From: Dokdonia sp. PRO95 | Lineage (GTDB): Bacteria > Bacteroidota > Bacteroidia > Flavobacteriales > Flavobacteriaceae | Assembly (NCBI RefSeq): GCF_000355805.1 | Contig: NZ_CM001837.1 | Coordinates: forward strand, 718,409 to 782,408 | Direction: 5' to 3' | Length of the DNA: 64,000 nucleotides | Part shown: positions 25,698 to 35,134 of the stretch, piece after piece | Layout of the letters: the number at the start of each line of letters is the position of its first letter | Position numbering within the stretch: position 1 is the first letter of the stretch | The notes under the pieces: model-generated | The model's input: only the letters and a program-made list of their open reading frames with translations | Databases searched by the model: none | What the model was told of the DNA's origin: nothing | Translations under genes and position numbers: made by a program

Positions 25698-25710
25698 TTT
25701 TCGCGAAAGC
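25698..25710. repeat. Palindromic repeat, intergenic copy
   Basis: Perfect TTTCGCGAAA core followed by GC, 12 bases downstream of the nqrF stop on the minus strand. It is next to the hairpin ACCCGATA...TATCGGGT (25666-25694), and the two may act together as a transcript end. Confidence 0.8.
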
Positions 25711-25721
25711 GAAATTATATA

Positions 25722-27029
25722 CTATCCTCCAAAGTCATCAAAACGGATGTTCTCATCTGGAATTCCATAATCTTCTCCCATTTTCTGAACAGCGTTGTTC
25801 ATAAGTGGAGGACCACAGAAATAAAGTTCGATATCTTCTGGTGACTCGTGCTTACTTAAGTACTGGTCTATTACTACCTGGTGAATGAAACCTACAAAAC
25901 CGTCTCCTTCTCCATCTGTAGAGTCTTTTACTTGCCAGTTATCTTCTTCCATAGGCTCAGAAAGCGCTAGATAGAATTTAAAATTAGGGAATTCTCTCTC
26001 TAACTCACGGAAATGCTCTAAGTAGAATAACTCACGCTTAGAACGTCCTCCATACCAGTAAGTAACCGTACGTCCCGTCTTAAGGGTTTTGAAAAGGTGA
26101 TACAGGTGTGAACGCATAGGTGCCATTCCTGCTCCTCCTCCTACGTAAAGCATTTCTGCTTCAGATTCATTTATGAAGAATTCTCCATAAGGCCCAGAGA
26201 TTACTACTTTATCACCTGGCTTTTGTGCAAATATGTATGATGATGCAACCCCAGGGTTTACATCCATCCATTGGTTTTTAGCACGATCCCACGGCGGCGT
26301 AGCAATACGCACGTTAAGCATAATCTCGCGTCCCTCTGCTGGGAAAGAAGCCATAGAGTATGCACGCTCTACAGTCTCATTATTTTTCATTGTAAGTGGC
26401 CATAGACCAAACTTATCCCACTCTGCTTGAAACTTATCTGGTGTTTCGTGCTCTTCTGGGTGAGCAGTGATATCTATATCCTTGTAGTTAATCGTACACT
26501 CAGGGATTTCAATCTGGATATATCCTCCAGCTTTATACCCCATATCTTCTGGTATCTCAACTACAAATTCTTTAATGAATGATGCTACGTTATAGTTACG
26601 TACAACTGTTGCATCCCATTTCTTAATTCCAAAAACTTCTTCTGGAATCGTGATATTCATATTTTGCTTCACCTTTACTTGACAAGCAAGACGTGCTCCG
26701 TGAGCAAGCTCCTTACGAGAGAAGTGTGGTGTTTCTGTAGGTAATGCTTCTCCACCTCCTTCAAGAACGTGACACTCACATTGTATACAAGTACCTCCAC
26801 CTCCACAAGCAGATGGTAAGAATATTTTATTGTTTCCAAGAGTTGATAAGAGCGTACCTCCAGAGGCAACTTCAACTTCTTTTTCACCATTTATAGTAAT
26901 TGTTACAGGTCCTGATGGAGATAACTTTTGCTTAGTAAAAAGCAATAAGCCCACAAGGATTAACGTAAGCACTAAAAAGGCAGCGATTGTGGCGATAACA
27001 ACGCCAGACATTGATGCAGCTAGTAACAT
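25722..27029 (-). CDS. nqrF: Na+-NQR subunit F, NADH-oxidising
   Basis: A 435-residue membrane-anchored flavoprotein that takes electrons from NADH into the Na+-translocating NADH:quinone reductase. An N-terminal helix (about 9-31) is followed by a 2Fe-2S ferredoxin domain with Cys75, 81, 84 and 116 (SACGGGGTCIQCECHVL, RLACQVKV). The FAD domain shows RAYSMASFPAE, and the NADH part shows YVGGGAGMAPMRSHLYHLF and YFCGPPLMNNAV. Last structural gene of the nqr operon, 2 bases after nqrE. Confidence 0.97.
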   Translation of the reverse strand: MLLAASMSGVVIATIAAFLVLTLILVGLLLFTKQKLSPSGPVTITINGEKEVEVASGGTLLSTLGNNKIFLPSACGGGGTCIQCECHVLEGGGEALPTETPHFSRKELAHGARLACQVKVKQNMNITIPEEVFGIKKWDATVVRNYNVASFIKEFVVEIPEDMGYKAGGYIQIEIPECTINYKDIDITAHPEEHETPDKFQAEWDKFGLWPLTMKNNETVERAYSMASFPAEGREIMLNVRIATPPWDRAKNQWMDVNPGVASSYIFAQKPGDKVVISGPYGEFFINESEAEMLYVGGGAGMAPMRSHLYHLFKTLKTGRTVTYWYGGRSKRELFYLEHFRELEREFPNFKFYLALSEPMEEDNWQVKDSTDGEGDGFVGFIHQVVIDQYLSKHESPEDIELYFCGPPLMNNAVQKMGEDYGIPDENIRFDDFGG

Positions 27030-27031
27030 AA

Positions 27032-27766
27032 TTAGTTTTCTTTTTCGTTAGCAATTTCAACCTCGATCATAGCTACGGGTTGCGTATTTTCTTCTTGTAA
27101 CTCTATTTGAGCAGCTTCGGTAGCAGGTGCAGCTTCTTCTTCGTCACCACCTGTAAGCATTCCTCCAAAACTCATAAAACCTATTGCCATAAGACCTGTA
27201 ATGATAAAAGTAATACCAAGACCTCTTAATGGAGCAGGAACATTTGAGTAACGTATTTTCTCACGTATCGCTGCAATTGCAAGAATTGCAAGGAACCACC
27301 CTATACCTGAAGATATACCATAGTTAAAGGCAAGACCTAACGTTTGGATATCTCTAGATTGCATAAATAATGACCCTCCTAAGATGGCACAGTTTACTGC
27401 AATAAGTGGTAAGAAAATACCAAGTGAGTTATATAATGACGGAGAGAACTTCTCTACTACAATCTCTACTAGTTGTACCATTGTTGCAATAGTTGCAATA
27501 AATAGTATGAATGATAAGAAACTTAAGTCATAATCTGCATACTCTGGTCCTAACCACGCTAGTGCGCCATCACGAAGAATATACTGGTCAAGTAGCCAGT
27601 TTATAGGCACTGTTACTGCTAGTACAAATATGACAGCAGCACCAAGACCAACAGCGGTTGACACTTTTTTAGACACGGCTAGGTAAGAACACATTCCTAA
27701 GAAAGTGGCAAATACCATATTGTCTATGAAAATCGATTTGAAAAATAATTCAATATGCTCTAACAT
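27032..27766 (-). CDS. nqrE: Na+-NQR subunit E with C-terminal extension
   Basis: A 244-residue membrane subunit of Na+-NQR (six helices, FVDNMVFATFLGMC-like start, here FIDNMVFATFLGMCSYL, and VNCAILGGSLFM). The usual protein is about 200 residues. This one ends with an extra acidic tail (GGDEEEAAPATEAAQIELQE and onward) of about 40 residues, on the side expected to face water. Its cysteine-bearing helices are conserved. Separated from nqrD by a 51-base gap holding a palindromic repeat. Confidence 0.95.
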   Translation of the reverse strand: MLEHIELFFKSIFIDNMVFATFLGMCSYLAVSKKVSTAVGLGAAVIFVLAVTVPINWLLDQYILRDGALAWLGPEYADYDLSFLSFILFIATIATMVQLVEIVVEKFSPSLYNSLGIFLPLIAVNCAILGGSLFMQSRDIQTLGLAFNYGISSGIGWFLAILAIAAIREKIRYSNVPAPLRGLGITFIITGLMAIGFMSFGGMLTGGDEEEAAPATEAAQIELQEENTQPVAMIEVEIANEKEN

Positions 27767-27785
27767 ATCTTTGATTTTATAGGTT

Positions 27786-27805
27786 TACGCTTTCGCGAAA
27801 GCGTG
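27786..27805. repeat. Palindromic repeat inside the nqr operon
   Basis: TACGCTTTCGCGAAAGCGTG: 19 of 20 bases of the full form, in the 51-base gap between nqrD and nqrE. It would be transcribed within the operon message, so it is unlikely to be a terminator and could instead be an RNA hairpin in the operon message. Confidence 0.93.
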
Positions 27806-27817
27806 ATAATTCATTTT

Positions 27818-28465
27818 CTAGTTCTCTTCTACGAGTGCAGGGTTCTTACTACGCTGTACCCAAATAATGAGTCCAACTACGATAAGTGCCATAGGTGATA
27901 ATAACATAAAACCGTTGTTCTCGTAGCCTATGCTGTATAATCCTGTCTTTTCTATTGGATCTCCTAGTACTTTAACACCTAGAAGCGTTCCTGAACCTAA
28001 TAGCTCTCTAAAGAAACCTACTATGATTAAGATTACACCATAACCAAGTGCGTTACCTATCCCGTCTAAAAATGATCTGTATGGACCGTTACCTAAAGCA
28101 AAAGCTTCAAAACGTCCCATAATGATACAGTTTGTAATGATAAGACCTACAAAGACTGAAAGTTCTTTACTAAGCTCATAAGCAAATGCCTTGAGCGTCT
28201 GGTCTACTACAATTACAAGTGTTGCCACAACGATAAGTTGTACAATAATTCTAATTTTTGATGGTATGATGTTACGCATAAGCGATATCACTACGTTACC
28301 AATACCTAGTACAAATAGTACAGATACTGCCATTACGATAGACGCTTTAAGCTGAGCAGTAATTGCTAGTGCCGAACAGATACCTAATACTTGAATAGTA
28401 ATTGGGTTATCATCTGCTAATGGATCAAGAATGAGTCGTTGATCTTTTTTTGATAGTATCGCCAT
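27818..28465 (-). CDS. nqrD: Na+-NQR subunit D
   Basis: A 215-residue, six-helix subunit, homologous to NqrE and RnfA/E. Landmarks: NPITIQVLGICSALAIT, with the cysteine of the membrane iron site, and VGLIITNCIIMGRFEAFA, with the second. GNALGYGVILIIVGFFRELL follows. The gene overlaps nqrC by one base. Confidence 0.97.
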   Translation of the reverse strand: MAILSKKDQRLILDPLADDNPITIQVLGICSALAITAQLKASIVMAVSVLFVLGIGNVVISLMRNIIPSKIRIIVQLIVVATLVIVVDQTLKAFAYELSKELSVFVGLIITNCIIMGRFEAFALGNGPYRSFLDGIGNALGYGVILIIVGFFRELLGSGTLLGVKVLGDPIEKTGLYSIGYENNGFMLLSPMALIVVGLIIWVQRSKNPALVEEN

Positions 28466-29211
28466 TATGCTTTGGTTTTAAAATCTTTAATTACTGGAAC
28501 GTAGCTTTTAAGTGTGCTTTTAATCATTGCACTCACACCGTCACCAGTGATAGTTGCACCTGCTAGAGCATCTACTTTATTATCGTCCTTACGTTCATTT
28601 TTTGGATCATTGTTACCTTTTGCAACTGTGATACCTGAGTACTGAGTTTTTGACATAATCTGCTCACCAGTAAAGTCGTCCATAAAGTAACGCTCTTTAA
28701 TGTTTGCACCTAGACCAGGAGTCTCTCCTTTGTGATCAAAAAACACACCTTGAACAACTAGATCTTTATCTAGCGCCACATATCCCCAGATAGCATCCCA
28801 AAGTCCTTTACCGTACATAGGCACAACAAAAAATTGTTTACCATCACGCTCTCCCACAAAAAGAGGCATCTTGCGCTCATTTTTAGGCAACTTGCTTTGC
28901 TTCTTCATATCTACAGTAAATGCCTCATCACTTTGAGTCACTTTACCATTCTGGATGATGTAAGCTTCTTTAATGTACTTATCGTACTCTGCTTCTACCT
29001 TATCAGTAGGGATGAAGTTTACACCTCCATCACCTTCTACATTCTCATTTACGCCCATAGCATAAAGAATGTTTTGCTGCTTTTCAAAGCGCTCATTTTC
29101 TTTAATAGCAGGCTTAAGACCTTGTGCTAGTCCTGCTAGAACTCCTCCTACTACGACTACCATAATAGTCGCAAAGAGAATTGTATATCCGTTTCCGTCT
29201 GTCTTTGCCAT
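28465..29211 (-). CDS. nqrC: Na+-NQR subunit C, covalent FMN
   Basis: A 248-residue subunit with one N-terminal helix (YTILFATIMVVVVGGVLAG) and a periplasmic FMN domain. The flavinylation site is AGATIT, with the acceptor threonine at about residue 222 (consensus SGATxT). The matching FMN transferase gene apbE lies at the end of this gene cluster. GLWDAIWGYVALDKD and GETPGLGANI are typical. Confidence 0.96.
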   Translation of the reverse strand: MAKTDGNGYTILFATIMVVVVGGVLAGLAQGLKPAIKENERFEKQQNILYAMGVNENVEGDGGVNFIPTDKVEAEYDKYIKEAYIIQNGKVTQSDEAFTVDMKKQSKLPKNERKMPLFVGERDGKQFFVVPMYGKGLWDAIWGYVALDKDLVVQGVFFDHKGETPGLGANIKERYFMDDFTGEQIMSKTQYSGITVAKGNNDPKNERKDDNKVDALAGATITGDGVSAMIKSTLKSYVPVIKDFKTKA

Positions 29212-29213
29212 CG

Positions 29214-30437
29214 TTATGCTGTTTTAAGTTTAAGACGCTTCATTCTCTTCTTCACATTCCCTTGTACCACGTAGTGATCAATTGTAGGAGCAAATACGTT
29301 CATTAATAATATCGCAAGGAAAACTCCTTCTGGGTATGCTGGGTTAAATACACGAATCATGATAGATATAAATCCTATTAAGAATCCGTAGATGTATTTT
29401 CCTTTATTAGTTTGTGAACCTGTAACGGGATCTGTTGCCATAAATACAGCACCAAATAAGATACTACCTATGATAAGGTGTTGCCAGAAAGGAACACTCA
29501 TCAATCCGTAAAACTTACTTGAATTATCAATCCATCCTGCGTCAACTACTCCGTTAAAGATAAGCCCCATCACTAGTGCTCCTGCTACTGCAGAAAGTAT
29601 AATTCTCCAGCTTGCTATTTTTGAAAAGATCAAGAATGCAGCACCAAAAATGATTAAAAGTTTTGATGTCTCTCCTACAGAACCTGGTATAAAACCAGCA
29701 AACATATCCCAATAGTCGTAAGCAACAGTACTATTCTGTGCATAACTACCTAAGATAGTTTCCCCAGAGATTGCATCTGGCTGCCCAGCCATATCTACTG
29801 CTTGGTGTACCCATACTTTATCTCCAGACATCCATGTAGGATATGCAAAGAATAAGAAAGCACGTATAGTAAGTGCAGGGTTAAGGATATTCATCCCTGT
29901 TCCTCCAAATACTTCTTTACCTATTACTACACCAAAGATTACCGCTACTGCAAGCATCCATAATGGAATATCAATAGGAACAATAAGTGGCACAAGCATT
30001 CCAGTTACTAGGTAACCTTCTTCTACTTCGTGTCCTTTTATAACTGCAAAAATAAATTCTACAAGAAGACCTACACCGTACGAAACCACCACAAGCGGTA
30101 ATACTGTCCAAGCTCCCATTGCAAAGTTATCCCAGTTCCAGAAATTTCCATCAAAGAAACCTACAGCTTTATACTCTGCTGCTGTTCCAGCAACCTCTGC
30201 AACTGCATAGTAATGCTGGTATCCAGCATTAAATATTCCAAATAACAAACAAGGAATCAATGCGATGATTACCGTGTTCATTGTTCGCTTTAAATCATCT
30301 ACCGCTCTAATGTGACCACCACTATGTGTTGTCTCATTAGGAGCGTATAAAAAAGTGTGAAGTGCGTTGAAAGCCGGAGCCATCTTCTTCCCTTCATACT
30401 TCATTTTAAGCTTATGTAAACTTTCTTTCATTCCCAT
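29214..30437 (-). CDS. nqrB: Na+-NQR subunit B, covalent FMN
   Basis: A 407-residue membrane subunit (about ten helices) binding riboflavin and covalent FMN. Motifs: VIGKEVFGGTGMNILNPALT, FMATDPVTGSQTNKGKYIYG, and the FMN segment DAISGETIL with Thr227 as the likely acceptor. The usual SGAT is SGET here, a change worth noting. It is 3 bases after nqrA and 2 before nqrC. Confidence 0.96.
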   Translation of the reverse strand: MGMKESLHKLKMKYEGKKMAPAFNALHTFLYAPNETTHSGGHIRAVDDLKRTMNTVIIALIPCLLFGIFNAGYQHYYAVAEVAGTAAEYKAVGFFDGNFWNWDNFAMGAWTVLPLVVVSYGVGLLVEFIFAVIKGHEVEEGYLVTGMLVPLIVPIDIPLWMLAVAVIFGVVIGKEVFGGTGMNILNPALTIRAFLFFAYPTWMSGDKVWVHQAVDMAGQPDAISGETILGSYAQNSTVAYDYWDMFAGFIPGSVGETSKLLIIFGAAFLIFSKIASWRIILSAVAGALVMGLIFNGVVDAGWIDNSSKFYGLMSVPFWQHLIIGSILFGAVFMATDPVTGSQTNKGKYIYGFLIGFISIMIRVFNPAYPEGVFLAILLMNVFAPTIDHYVVQGNVKKRMKRLKLKTA

Positions 30438-30440
30438 AAC

Positions 30441-31787
30441 TTATCCTATTTCTTTATACATAACATCTAATCCCTTTCTGATAATTTCTTGATGTGGCTG
30501 TTTAGACACACACATAAACTCAGTAAGTGCAAAATCTTCTGGAGCTACTTCGTACATCCCAAGTGCTTCCATCTCATCTAAATCTTCTACCATACAAGCC
30601 TTAAGGATTTGCATAGGGTAGATATCTAGAGGAAAAACCTCTTCGTAGTTTCCTGTTACAACAAACGCACGGTGCTCACCATTTGTATTGGTATCAAGAT
30701 CATATTTTTTATTAGGTTGCATCCATGAGAACGTAAGCGCTCTAGATGGCGATATCTTATCAAAAACAGGCTTATTCCACCCAAAGAATTCATAATCATC
30801 ACCTTCTGGGATAGCAACAAACTCAGTTGCATAAAAACCAAGAGCTCCATCTGGACTCACTTTATTACCCGTAAGTACGTTACCAGAAATAAAACGGTTG
30901 TTATCTCCTTCTACCCCTGCAGCATAAGCAAATGTAGAAACCTCAGCCCCTATCATTGTCTTGTAATACTTAGGCGCTTTGATCGATGATCCAGATACAG
31001 ATATAACACGCTGTGCATTAAACTTACCTGTAAGCAACAACTCTCCAATAACAGCAAGATCTTGTGCAGCAATCGTCCACGCAGTTTCTCCCTTATTGAT
31101 TGGGCTTGTTTTATTAATTAAAGTTCCAACATTCCCAGCCGGGTGTGGTCCTTTTACTGTATGAGTTACAACATCTTTAAGTCCAGAAAATATAGAAGAG
31201 CTTGCTCCTATAGAAACATGAACACCTCCGGAAGTAAGCGTTGCAAGCGCAGAAACTGCTGCTTGTAAGTGTGCTTCCTTACCTGCAAGAACAAAATCAA
31301 GGTCTGCAGCGAGTGGTCCCGTGTTTAATCCAGAGATAAAGATCGCCTTTGGAGTTACTGTTGGATTTGCAACAACATCATAAGGACGTTGCTTAATAAA
31401 TGGCCAAACTCCTCCTTCAAGTAATCTCGCTTTTACTGCCTCTGCGCTTGCAGATGCTCCTAAAGCTCCTAGATCACGAGTAGCACCAGCATAATCTGCT
31501 TCAATCACAATATCAGTAATCACACGGCGAGCGCCACGCTTGATTTCTGTAATTGTTCCAGCAACTGGAGATACAAATTTGATTTCTTCTTGAGACTTTG
31601 AGTAAAATATTACATCTCCTGCCTGTAGGGTCGCTCCTTCTTTTACGACCATTTTAGGAGTAATGAGATGAAAATCTGAAGGTCTAATAGTAATGGTACG
31701 CGATCTTGGCGCCTCAGAAATTGTTTTTTCTGCTTCGCCTACTAATCGGATATCAAGACCTTTTTTGATTCTGATGTCTTTTGACAT
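30441..31787 (-). CDS. nqrA: Na+-NQR subunit A
   Basis: A 448-residue cytoplasmic subunit that opens the operon nqrABCDEF. Typical stretches: KGLDIRLVGEAEKTI at the start, VKEGATLQAGDVIFYSK (biotinyl-lipoyl-like), and GPHPAGNVGTLINK. No covalent cofactor. The upstream 430-base stretch holds a -7-like element on this strand. Confidence 0.95.
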   Translation of the reverse strand: MSKDIRIKKGLDIRLVGEAEKTISEAPRSRTITIRPSDFHLITPKMVVKEGATLQAGDVIFYSKSQEEIKFVSPVAGTITEIKRGARRVITDIVIEADYAGATRDLGALGASASAEAVKARLLEGGVWPFIKQRPYDVVANPTVTPKAIFISGLNTGPLAADLDFVLAGKEAHLQAAVSALATLTSGGVHVSIGASSSIFSGLKDVVTHTVKGPHPAGNVGTLINKTSPINKGETAWTIAAQDLAVIGELLLTGKFNAQRVISVSGSSIKAPKYYKTMIGAEVSTFAYAAGVEGDNNRFISGNVLTGNKVSPDGALGFYATEFVAIPEGDDYEFFGWNKPVFDKISPSRALTFSWMQPNKKYDLDTNTNGEHRAFVVTGNYEEVFPLDIYPMQILKACMVEDLDEMEALGMYEVAPEDFALTEFMCVSKQPHQEIIRKGLDVMYKEIG

Positions 31788-32194
31788 ATGTCAGTAGATT
31801 TATGTTATCTAAAATCCTCTTAAATTGAGGTTTGCAAATTTACATAATACGGTCCGTATTTCCGAGTGTGACTAAGTGAAAGTATTATTTATAACATTTC
31901 TAAATAACGTTTTACACAACTCATTAAACAAAGCTTCTCAAAACACTATATTTCAAACGTTTTCACCTCAGAAAAATCTATATTTTAAGATTATTGTTAA
32001 GCCTATTTGCTTTAGCCTGCTCAAAAATAATTTTTAAGCAACCATAAGCTAGGGGCTAAAATCTTTAAAAATCTATTCAAAAAGTAGGCAGTGATACACT
32101 TCCCGTTATCACATTTTCGCGTAAGCGTAATCATCAAACATCATAATTTGCCATGCCATATAGATCGACGCAATATCTCGGCATCAAAATTGTT
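31788..32194. other. Gene-free divergent region nqrA / plug-domain gene
   Basis: About 400 A/T-rich bases between divergent genes. Contents that I can see: the nqrA promoter candidate, the inverted repeat at 31847-31859 and a one-mismatch palindrome copy (TTTCGCGTAAGCGTAA) at 32115-32130. No credible gene or folded RNA. Confidence 0.5.
31835..31842 (-). promoter_or_regulatory. Putative nqr operon -7 element
   Basis: On the minus strand the sequence is TAAATTTG, a match to TAnnTTTG, giving a leader of about 40 bases before nqrA. The inverted repeat ATACGG-TC-CGTAT at 31847-31859 stands just upstream and could be an operator. No clear -33 box seen. Confidence 0.4.
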
Positions 32195-32202
32195 TATATT
32201 TG
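32195..32202 (+). promoter_or_regulatory. Putative -7 element TATATTTG
   Basis: Matches TAnnTTTG, 18 bases before the ATG of the T9SS plug-domain gene. Confidence 0.4.
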
Positions 32203-32220
32203 GTAACCATTCATATTTTT

Positions 32221-33474
32221 ATGAGACCATATTTTACCATATTCTTACTTGCTCTTTCGTTATCTGCCGCTGCTCAAGCAGTGCAAGAACTTCCCGAACC
32301 TGCTTTTATTAAAACCGTACAGTTTAATGAAAACAGCACAACCGGCACCTCACTCCCTATTATCAAACTAGGAAGTCGTTTACGCCTTTCCTTTGACGAT
32401 ATTATAGGTGATGAACGTGATTATTATTACAAAATAACTCACCATAATGCAGATTGGACTCCTAGCGATCTCGTACGCTCTGAGTTTATGGAAGGTATGG
32501 ACAATGTGCGTATTCTTGGGTTTGAGAATTCGGTGGCTACATTACAACTCTATACTCATTACGACTTAAGTATACCTAATAAGATAACAAAGAGACTCAC
32601 TAAAACAGGTAATTATCTTTTAAGTATTTACGATGAGGATGACCAACTAGTTTTTTCTCGTAAGTTTATGATTTACAACCCAAAATATAGTGTAGGAGCA
32701 GAAGTTAAGAGGTCTCGAGATTTACGTTATATAGATAGTAAGCAAGTACTACGCTTCTTTGTAGACTCTGGAGACGACCTCATTATCAACCCTAAAAACA
32801 ACCTGCATACTGTTCTTATCCAGAACAACAACTTAAAAACAGCTATCACAGGCGTAGACCCTCAATACAATATAGGGAGTAAGCTTGAGTACCGCTATGA
32901 TCAAGAAACAGCTTTCTGGGGCGGTAATGAGTTTTTTAACTTTGAAAACAAAGACGTACGATCATCTACTTTTGCAATACGCAGCATAGAGCTTAAAAGT
33001 CTTTACCACAATTACCTCTACACGAATCCAGCTCGCTATGATGAGCCATACACCTACAATCCAGACATTAACGGTAATTTCTTAATCAACACCTTAGAAG
33101 GTCGCACACCACTCACAGAGGCAGAGTATGTGTGGATTCATTTCTCTTTGCAATATCCAGAAATTAACGAAGGACAGTCCATACATGTCTATGGAAACTT
33201 TAATAATTATGTAATCGACAAGAGCACTGCCCTTACTTACAATAGCGACTCGCGTCGTTATGAGTTACCTTATTTGCTTAAACAAGGATTTTACAACTAT
33301 CGATATATACTGGTAAACGCAGATGGAAGTATTGAAGAGAAGAATAATATAGATGGCAACTTCTGGCAGACAGAAAATGATTATCAGATTCTCGTGTACT
33401 ACCGCAAGCCTGGCGGACGATTTGATGAACTCCTAGGATATGGCGCCACAAACTCTAGCCAGATTACAAACTAA
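32221..33474 (+). CDS. T9SS plug-domain protein (DUF5103)
   Basis: A 417-residue exported protein with signal peptide MRPYFTIFLLALSLSAAAQA. It matches the Bacteroidetes DUF5103 family, which is linked to type IX secretion as a plug-type component. Recognised stretches: LGSRLRLSFDDIIGDERDYY, YYKITHHNADW and IHVYGNFNNY. The ATG at 32221 is preferred because the signal peptide begins there. It is on the outer-membrane side of secretion and so relates to the T9SS cargo protein at 22.7 kb. Monocistronic, followed by a full palindromic repeat. Confidence 0.8.
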   Translation: MRPYFTIFLLALSLSAAAQAVQELPEPAFIKTVQFNENSTTGTSLPIIKLGSRLRLSFDDIIGDERDYYYKITHHNADWTPSDLVRSEFMEGMDNVRILGFENSVATLQLYTHYDLSIPNKITKRLTKTGNYLLSIYDEDDQLVFSRKFMIYNPKYSVGAEVKRSRDLRYIDSKQVLRFFVDSGDDLIINPKNNLHTVLIQNNNLKTAITGVDPQYNIGSKLEYRYDQETAFWGGNEFFNFENKDVRSSTFAIRSIELKSLYHNYLYTNPARYDEPYTYNPDINGNFLINTLEGRTPLTEAEYVWIHFSLQYPEINEGQSIHVYGNFNNYVIDKSTALTYNSDSRRYELPYLLKQGFYNYRYILVNADGSIEEKNNIDGNFWQTENDYQILVYYRKPGGRFDELLGYGATNSSQITN

Positions 33475-33504
33475 TCGTATGGTACTTATTTAGTGTTATT
33501 TCTT

Positions 33505-33524
33505 TACGCTTTCGCGAAAGCGTA
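33505..33524. repeat. Palindromic repeat, full 20-base form
   Basis: Perfect TACGCTTTCGCGAAAGCGTA between the plug-domain gene and the DUF3667 gene, 30 bases from each. Confidence 0.95.
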
Positions 33525-33551
33525 TCCTTCTAAAAATCCTATATTTATATC

Positions 33552-34745
33552 GTGAAGGAAACAGAAATCAAACCAACTAGCCGAAAGGCGATGCGATATC
33601 GAGGGGTAGAATGCTTAAACTGTAAGCATCCGCTAGAACTTTCTGACCGTTTTTGTGCATACTGCGGTCAAATAAACACCACCAAAAGACTTACGCTCAA
33701 AGATTTTTTTAATGAATTTATACTGAGCGTATTTACTTATGATTCTCGATTTAGATACACAGTAAAAGATTTATTGTTTAAACCAGGCACCATCACTAGG
33801 TATTATGTAGATGGGAAACGTCTTAAATATGCAAACCCTTTTCGGTTCTTTCTAAGCGCCTCTATTTCTTACTTTATAATACTAGCCATCATAGGCTTTA
33901 TAAATGGCAATAATGATCTAGACTTCACAGATGATGGAGTCATCCAATTCAATGTTGATGAAGCACAAGGAGATATTGACGCAATAAAAGACATTACCAA
34001 AGACATCAACATAAATGAACTTCAAAATCTCAATCAAGAAGATGCAGATCTGCTAGAAGAAAGAATTAATAATACTATTGAAAATAGCGTCTCAAAACTT
34101 AAAGAGCGAAAAAAGACAAAGGACTCCACAAAGAGAGCCGTCAAGAAAGTTCCTTACAGCACCCGTTCTGAAGCCTCTATTGACGGGATGTATCTTTCTA
34201 GAATCGCAACAAAGGGCGAGATTTTTTATGATTTCTTTGAGTATACAGAAATAAGTGATCCAGTAACTGCTCTCGATAGCTTAAACTTTAGCAAGACTAG
34301 AACAAACATTTTTTTATATAGCAAGAATGAAGATATAAAACGTGTAAAAGATAATCCAGCACGTTTTATTAGGTTCTTAGCTTCAAAAATTCCTTTCTTC
34401 TTATTCTTTTTCGCACCTATTTTTGCACTCTTTTTGTGGCTGATATATTCAAAAAAGCGATTCAACTATATGGAGCATCTAGTGTTCATATTCCACATTT
34501 TTAGTTGGGTCTTTTTAGTACTACTTATAGCCATCATTCCAGACCTACTTATTGGGGATGAAATAGTTGCATCACTCCTACTTCTATTAGTCGGTCCATT
34601 TTACTTTTACAAGGCACTTCGCAATTTTTATAAACAAAAAAGAAGGTGGACGCTACTAAAATTTGTATTTTTAAATATCATATTCTATTTAGGAGCAACA
34701 ATATTTGCCGTAATTTTCTTTGCAATCACTGCATTTTTATTTTAA
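33552..34745 (+). CDS. DUF3667 membrane protein with zinc ribbon
   Basis: A 397-residue protein. The N-terminal zinc ribbon (CLNCKHPLELSDRFCAYCGQ) and the SVFTYDSRFRYTVKDLLFKP segment define DUF3667. Hydrophobic helices follow at about 98-117, and four more in the C-terminal third. A central charged, coiled-coil-like region (about 130-210) lies between. Start is GTG at 33552. Function unknown. It stands 2 bases before apaG. Confidence 0.82.
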   Translation: MKETEIKPTSRKAMRYRGVECLNCKHPLELSDRFCAYCGQINTTKRLTLKDFFNEFILSVFTYDSRFRYTVKDLLFKPGTITRYYVDGKRLKYANPFRFFLSASISYFIILAIIGFINGNNDLDFTDDGVIQFNVDEAQGDIDAIKDITKDININELQNLNQEDADLLEERINNTIENSVSKLKERKKTKDSTKRAVKKVPYSTRSEASIDGMYLSRIATKGEIFYDFFEYTEISDPVTALDSLNFSKTRTNIFLYSKNEDIKRVKDNPARFIRFLASKIPFFLFFFAPIFALFLWLIYSKKRFNYMEHLVFIFHIFSWVFLVLLIAIIPDLLIGDEIVASLLLLLVGPFYFYKALRNFYKQKRRWTLLKFVFLNIIFYLGATIFAVIFFAITAFLF

Positions 34746-34747
34746 GA

Positions 34748-35134
34748 ATGGTACAACAAGTTACACGAGGAATCAAGATTTCTGTAGAGACTACCTTTGA
34801 GGGCACATTTTATAAAAATCATAAAATGCGCTATGCCTTTGGCTATAAAATAACGATAGCAAACCAGAGTAAAGACAGCGTGCAACTCATGGCTCGTCAT
34901 TGGAGAATCACAGATGCCCTTAGCGCACCAGAGACCGTTGCTGGAGAAGGTGTAATAGGTAAAAAACCTGTTCTCAAACCTGGCGAAAGCCACACATACA
35001 GTTCTGGATGCTTGCTCAACTCTGCCTTTGGGGCAATGCAAGGTTTTTACCAGATGGTAAACTTTACTACTACACGTAATTTTAGGGTAAAAATCCCAGT
35101 TTTTAAGCTGAGTGCGCCTTTTGCTCTAAACTAA
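34748..35134 (+). CDS. apaG: ApaG-domain protein
   Basis: A 128-residue protein of the ApaG family (immunoglobulin-like beta fold), historically linked to cobalt/magnesium efflux. Motifs: YAFGYKITIANQSKDSVQLM, HWRITDA and KPGESHTYSSGCLL. The ATG at 34748 fits the family start. Its last 32 bases overlap the end of the convergent DUF6695-like gene. Confidence 0.9.
   Translation: MVQQVTRGIKISVETTFEGTFYKNHKMRYAFGYKITIANQSKDSVQLMARHWRITDALSAPETVAGEGVIGKKPVLKPGESHTYSSGCLLNSAFGAMQGFYQMVNFTTTRNFRVKIPVFKLSAPFALN

Noticed and set aside
34646-34747. Upstream extension of apaG
   Set aside because: Would overlap the DUF3667 gene and has no family similarity; the ATG at 34748 fits the ApaG start.
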